Below, piece after piece: positions 17,308 to 21,367 of a stretch of 21,367 nucleotides of DNA. The position numbers were made by a program, and so were the translations under genes. Under the pieces are notes generated by a model. It saw nothing but the letters and a program-made list of their open reading frames with translations, had not been told where the DNA came from and searched no databases. How positions within the stretch are numbered: position 1 is the stretch's first letter; each line of letters opens with the position of its first letter. Source of the DNA: Asterionellopsis glacialis (Eukaryota; Bacillariophyta; Plagiogrammaphyceae; Rhaphoneidales; Asterionellopsidaceae); assembly GCA_014885115.2 (NCBI GenBank), contig WKLE02000371.1, forward strand, positions 1 to 21,367. Reading direction: 5' to 3'.

Positions 17308-17686
17308 TTCACACTTGTTCCTTTTGATGTTATTTCAGTTTATAATTATTTCTGTCTCTTCTTTCTTAAAGAATGAGAGTTGTATTTCCCAGAGGATATT
17401 TTGTGCAGTTGCTGCCCTCAATTGAAAAGAATAGATAGTCAGTTGTATGGTAGGTTCCGAAAAGGCGGAATTAAATGTGTGTACTCAACCGTCACAGTGA
17501 AGTGTGAGAGGATTTTAGTAGTTTATCGGCACTATCCTACAGAGTATTATAAATATAATAATAAGCGTCATGTCGAGTAATGGCGATGGGTGAGACGCTT
17601 TCTGTGCTGCAGAATTTTCGCTTTTCTTTTTTTTACCAATATAAATAACAAATTGAGAATAAATATCGTTGTTACAGTACCAGATA

Positions 17687-18414
17687 CAGGTAACACTTAT
17701 CTTGTAGGTACAGATATACCCAGGTAAACCACTGCACAGGTTAATCCTACAGGTACTTACTAGACTACCATGTAGGTACATTACCAGAGGTACCGGTATC
17801 TGGTAAGGCCTTCATTACGAAGATTCACTACACTAGAGATTTGGCCTCTCTAGAGAGAAAGGCTTTTAGGATCTACTTAATAAAACGAACTGTCTGTTCT
17901 TCCAGACAGTTGGTTCGTCCTGTACAATTACAGGTTACTGAGAGTCCTATGATAGGTCCTACCTGGTACAGCTAATCTGGTACTACAGGTACCAGGTACA
18001 GAAACTCTTCTCCACCAACTTTATTTCTCTGGACACTTTCTAATGACCTGTGACAAAAGTTATTAACCGGTCATCGGTTCGATAGTAGCTGATACTATTA
18101 CTAATAAAAGTCAAGGTTAATATCTACCTGGTAGAGGAGAAATAATATTTCTCCTAGCTTGTTACCTGTACAGGTACTTCTAGGACTGGAGTAATGTTTC
18201 CTGCCTGTGGTACAGTTCCTTGAACCTGTTGTACTTACCAGTCCTACCTGTACAGTTACCGGTACAATGGGGGCTAGTTTTTTGCAGTTATTAATACAGG
18301 TACAGATTATACCATCCAACCTGAGTATCTGTTTAGTTGTTGGAAACAAAAAGAAGCTTACTGACTGTAGTACCTGCTGGTACTTTAAAAGAGGTAGCTG
18401 GTACCAGGTACCTG
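17687..18414. repeat. Cluster of TACCTG/CAGGTA motifs and short hairpins
   Basis: Fourteen copies of TACCTG or its complement CAGGTA occur in 728 nt (first at 17687, last at 18409), where less than one is expected by chance. Many sit in GTACCTGTAC-like palindromes, for example the perfect 14-nt TACCTGTACAGGTA at 18163-18176. Separate perfect or near-perfect hairpins are interspersed: CTCTCTAGAGAG at 17846-17857; AACTGTCTG/CAGACAGTT at 17888-17911; CCTGTA/TACAGG at 17919-17934; ATAGTA/TACTAT at 18082-18098; AGGAGAAAT/ATTTCTCCT at 18135-18155; AGGACTGG/CCAGTCCT at 18182-18245. No coding frame accounts for it. Isolated extra motifs lie at 18902, 18932, 19048, 19055, 19372 and 4883. Confidence 0.8.
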
Positions 18415-18672
18415 ATATTCATGTTTTAATCGTACCTCGTATGCCAAGAAATCATTCCCGCTCTAAAAATGACTTATTTTGGGGGATGGGTGTCGTGAGT
18501 TGTCGAATGGGTTACGTACTGTATCGACAACGTTATCTTAAAGGAAAAACAGGTAATGCAACAAATATATGGACAAAAGAGTAAACATCAGCAGTTTTTT
18601 TAAATATATATGCATGTGCTGGGCTTAAAAACAAGAAACATGACAAGAACTCGCAAATCTCCCATGAACCGG

Positions 18673-18685
18673 TTCCGGAACGTTC
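18673..18685. promoter_or_regulatory. Heat-shock-element-like site
   Basis: TTCCGGAACGTTC, three inverted NGAAN units with the correct 2-nt spacing, plus a fourth GAA four nt upstream (18666-18668). It is about 1.4 kb upstream of the KIX gene start, in otherwise gene-poor DNA, so a functional target is not clear. Confidence 0.4.
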
Positions 18686-19687
18686 CAATTTCGGAGGAAA
18701 TGATTTTAAATATATATTTATTACGACATAATAATTGTGTTGACATTCACTAGCCAAGAACTCTAATCTACGTGGACAACGAAGTAATGATTTTCTATAT
18801 TTATTCATAGTTAGTCAGTGAACGCGTATCAACAGTAGCCACCTCCAGATTTTCAAGTTAAAAATCATGATGGGGTACTATTTATTGCCTTTCGCTGGTC
18901 GTACCTGTACAATTCTGTTCAATATCAAATCTACCTGTACATGTATGTCGTATCGTGTAAAAAAGAATTGAAGCAACGTGTGGCGCCAGGTGACGTGGGT
19001 ATTCAGAAACGCTATGTCAATTCGTGAATCAGTTTTGTGCTGGTAAATACCTGGTACCTGGCGGATGAGTGACTGATTTCTTGTTCTTTGACATCGACTG
19101 AGTTCCCAGAAGCACGCGGAATGAAAACGGGACAACAAAAAATATTTCTGGTTTTTTTTTTAGTACTTTACGAGTACAGTCTGTCTAATATATTGAAAAT
19201 ACATCAATCCTGGGCATTCTGAGTAGTGAACTCTCGTATGGATTCATGGGACCGGATCGATATAAAATAACTCGACACTCAGTAGCTAGTAGTACACTGA
19301 AACAAAACCACGACTGCATCGAATCTGAACTTGGTGGTTATGTTCGGATGCTTTATAGGTATCACACGTTGTACCTGTATGCATATCTTGCCTAATAAAC
19401 ACTATCATATTTCAACTTCTTTCAGAGTATCATTTATTGATATACTGTCCATGCAACACCAAAATACTACCATGTCAAAAAAATCATGTAGGGAGTAATA
19501 ATAATTAGTAATATTACTTGATAGGCCAAGAAGTTCAAAAAGTAAATTGAATTATGCTCGAATATTCTATTAGTCTTTTTAGGAAGTACAGGGTATATTA
19601 TTTAAGAAGATGAGACCATAGCAAGAAAAACCAAGGGACTGGAAGCAGAGGATGATTCATGTCTTTCCAGAAAATGGCAGACCTCTG

Positions 19688-19715
19688 GGGGTAGTCCTAG
19701 AGGGGTAGTCCTAGA
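19688..19715. repeat. 14-nt tandem duplication
   Basis: Two adjacent copies of GGGGTAGTCCTAGA, followed by a partial third word (GTCCTA). Non-coding. Confidence 0.8.
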
Positions 19716-19999
19716 GTCCTAAAATAAAAACTCCCAGTTCCACACCAGCATTTGCCATGTTGTATTGTCTGCTGTTATATGGGTGGTTTCCTCCAAAGAG
19801 TCGTGATTATTGCACTGAAGATCTTTGACCACGCTCTTTGAATCCAATGGAAATGGTGTTCCAAGCTACCTTTCTTCCTCACAAGCAGCCTGGTGCCCAT
19901 GGCATTTGAAGTTATTATTTCCTTAGACTCCAGATAAAAAATACTCTAATTATTTACTCATGGTTTGTCTTCTCTCACAGAAAGTCTAGTGTTCTCATT

Positions 20000-20900
20000 A
20001 GAACTACCTCATCTACTACACAACTTATATCTGAAAAAATCTTAATTTACCATTTTCAAAAGAAACATGATGAGTACTAATATCTGCATTTAGGAAATTA
20101 TTTATCTTCAAATTAATAATTTTTTTCTTCTTGTTGACTTTCTAGATATTCCTTTTTCTTCTTTCTGACTTTCTGTCTAACTAGCAGCTCATTCATACTA
20201 ATATTATAATTTCTTTGTTAATATGCAAGTCATACATCATAGATAATAATATGTAGTATCCCTTTCTTGTGAGCTGTTGTTCTTATTTGGTTTTTGGTAG
20301 ATCCTTAAAAAATTAGTCAGAATCTCTTTGAATGAGAAGTAATGCTGCTGAACAAAAATGACCTTTAGCTCTCTCTCCAGATCATTAAAATTTCATTAAT
20401 TTGTATCAAACTTGGTGGGTTCATATGCAAGAAGTCTCAAAGTTAGCACTATTCAAAATTAAATTAGATTTATAATTGATCTTGATTTTATGATGACTTT
20501 ATGATATTATTTTGTGCCTTCTTTCCATATTATTTTTCAAGTATCATGGTAAAGAAGTACACTACGACACCAAGTCTTCCTTTTTCTAGCAGTAGTATAG
20601 AATCTTTGCAACTCTTTTTTACACATCTGTCTTACACTAATATAATACTATTCTCAAAATCTAGGGGAGTTGTTCCAGGATTAGGTGGACGAACTTGTAA
20701 CATTTGGTCTGTAGACTCCACACAACTTAGACCCAAAAATCATATTTTTAAATTATGAACATATTCATGAATATATAATTTTATATAATTCAAAAAATTG
20801 TAATATTATATGTATCTAAACTTTTATATTTTTATGCTACTGGAATATACACCTGGTATATATCCATATATTAATATTTTATATTACAGTGCAGCTGACT
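20000..20900. other. AT-rich non-coding zone
   Basis: Spot counts on several 60-nt lines give about 10-22% G+C (for example 20761-20820), well below the genic part. It contains long T-rich and TA-rich runs and no gene I can support. Confidence 0.55.
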
Positions 20901-21055
20901 TGTAAAACTTGAACCATGACTGAGAACATGATATATTGATGATGTTAGGACTCCCTTTGCTGATGTTCTTGTGACTGAAAATTCTGTGGCTCTCAGTGTG
21001 CAGAAAAGCTTGCTTCATCATTGCTTTCCTCATTTTCACTCTCAATATCTTTGTC

Positions 21056-21364
21056 TCAAAACCCCAACTCACAATGATCAAGTAAGTCCCTCTTGTGTAT
21101 TTCCTCTATAATAGCCTCATGGTAATTATTGACCAATCTCATTGCATTTTGTTTTTTTGCATTTTTGACATTACACAACCTTGTTAGTTTGTTGGTGCTG
21201 CTTATAGTTTCAAGTTGGATATCTGTTGCAACAACCTGCTTCATGTGCACAGTAGTCAAAATTTCCATAGAGGGGTACCACTGTTTTGCATGGTTGAAAT
21301 ACCTGTCCTCGTACACCAATTCAACAGCTTTGAAGACAACAGGAGGTTTAAATTCCTCCAGCAC
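21056..21364 (-). CDS. Hypothetical protein, possibly partial at window edge
   Basis: A 102-codon frame with ordinary amino-acid complexity. It includes a PPVVFKAVELVYEDRYFNHAKQ-type amphipathic stretch and a basic middle (NVKNAKKQNAMRLVNNY). The first Met is 3 nt from the window edge, so the true start may lie outside. A GTGAGT donor-like sequence overlaps the last codons (after LLDH), so the gene could also continue by splicing into 20884-21055, where another minus-strand frame is open. I recognise no family. Confidence 0.4.
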   Translation of the reverse strand: MLEEFKPPVVFKAVELVYEDRYFNHAKQWYPSMEILTTVHMKQVVATDIQLETISSTNKLTRLCNVKNAKKQNAMRLVNNYHEAIIEEIHKRDLLDHCELGF

Positions 21365-21367
21365 TGT

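Larger units (their letters stand above)
17308..21055. other. Long gene-poor region
   Basis: About 3.7 kb without a supported gene. The first part contains the KIX promoter. 17687-18414 is a cluster of TACCTG/CAGGTA motifs and hairpins. 18660-18700 has a heat-shock-element-like site. 19688-19715 is a 14-nt tandem duplication. 20000-20900 is very AT-rich. ORFs of 60-125 codons here (18207-18584, 18533-18808, 18878-19138, 20501-20758) have no recognisable motifs and are probably chance. Confidence 0.55.

Noticed and set aside
17888..17934. Rho-independent terminator or tRNA-like structure
   Set aside because: The context is eukaryotic nuclear DNA, there is no T-tract after the stem and no tRNA arms or T-loop consensus.
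18207..18584. 125-codon plus-strand ORF inside the hairpin field
   Set aside because: No domain, irregular composition, and it overlaps the palindrome cluster, which keeps frames open by chance.

Overview
This is nuclear DNA from a eukaryote, most likely a diatom. The genes carry short GT-AG introns (about 65 to 195 nt). One protein has the signal peptide plus ASAFAP-like motif (SLSFVVP) used for import into red-algal-derived secondary plastids. There is a large LPIH-type ankyrin-like repeat protein of a style common in diatoms. The gene set (PPR, Mpv17/PMP22, KIX, hemerythrin-like, Pol epsilon histone-fold subunit, Sec20 SNARE) is an ordinary protist set. Coding DNA looks like roughly 40% G+C; the right flank is far more AT-rich. 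Genus cannot be fixed from sequence alone.

Layout, left to right. 1-760: simple-sequence tract with a Gly/Val/Asp-rich minus-strand ORF of doubtful reality. 1000-1175: imperfect inverted repeat. 1539-2588 (+): secreted or membrane-targeted hemerythrin-like protein with a frame-neutral 99-nt intron. 3618-4529 (-): POLE3/Dpb4-like histone-fold subunit, two exons. 4832-9742 (+): giant ankyrin-like repeat and coiled-coil protein, one long frame interrupted by TGA codons. 9814-10050 (-): decayed partial copy of the neighbouring PPR gene. 10325-12701 (-): PPR protein, two exons, probably plastid-targeted. 13201-13702 (+): unrecognised small ORFs. 13957-14367 (-): Sec20-like tail-anchored SNARE. 15183-16239 (+): Mpv17/PMP22 family membrane protein, three exons. 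16759-17307 (-): KIX-domain protein. 17308-21055: long gene-poor stretch that opens with a dense cluster of TACCTG/CAGGTA palindromes and hairpins and ends in a very AT-rich zone. 21056-21364 (-): ORF of unknown function at the right edge.

The genes do not form a pathway; this is a normal eukaryotic neighbourhood of unrelated, separately transcribed genes on both strands. Exon structures were rebuilt by eye from splice-site consensus, frame and family conservation. No computation or database search was done, so family names rest on motif recognition.

The parts most worth following up are the palindrome/hairpin field at 17687-18414, the homogenised ankyrin-like array with its single nonsense codon, the PPR fragment between the two genes, and the inverted repeat at 1000-1175, whose arm differences are almost all transitions.
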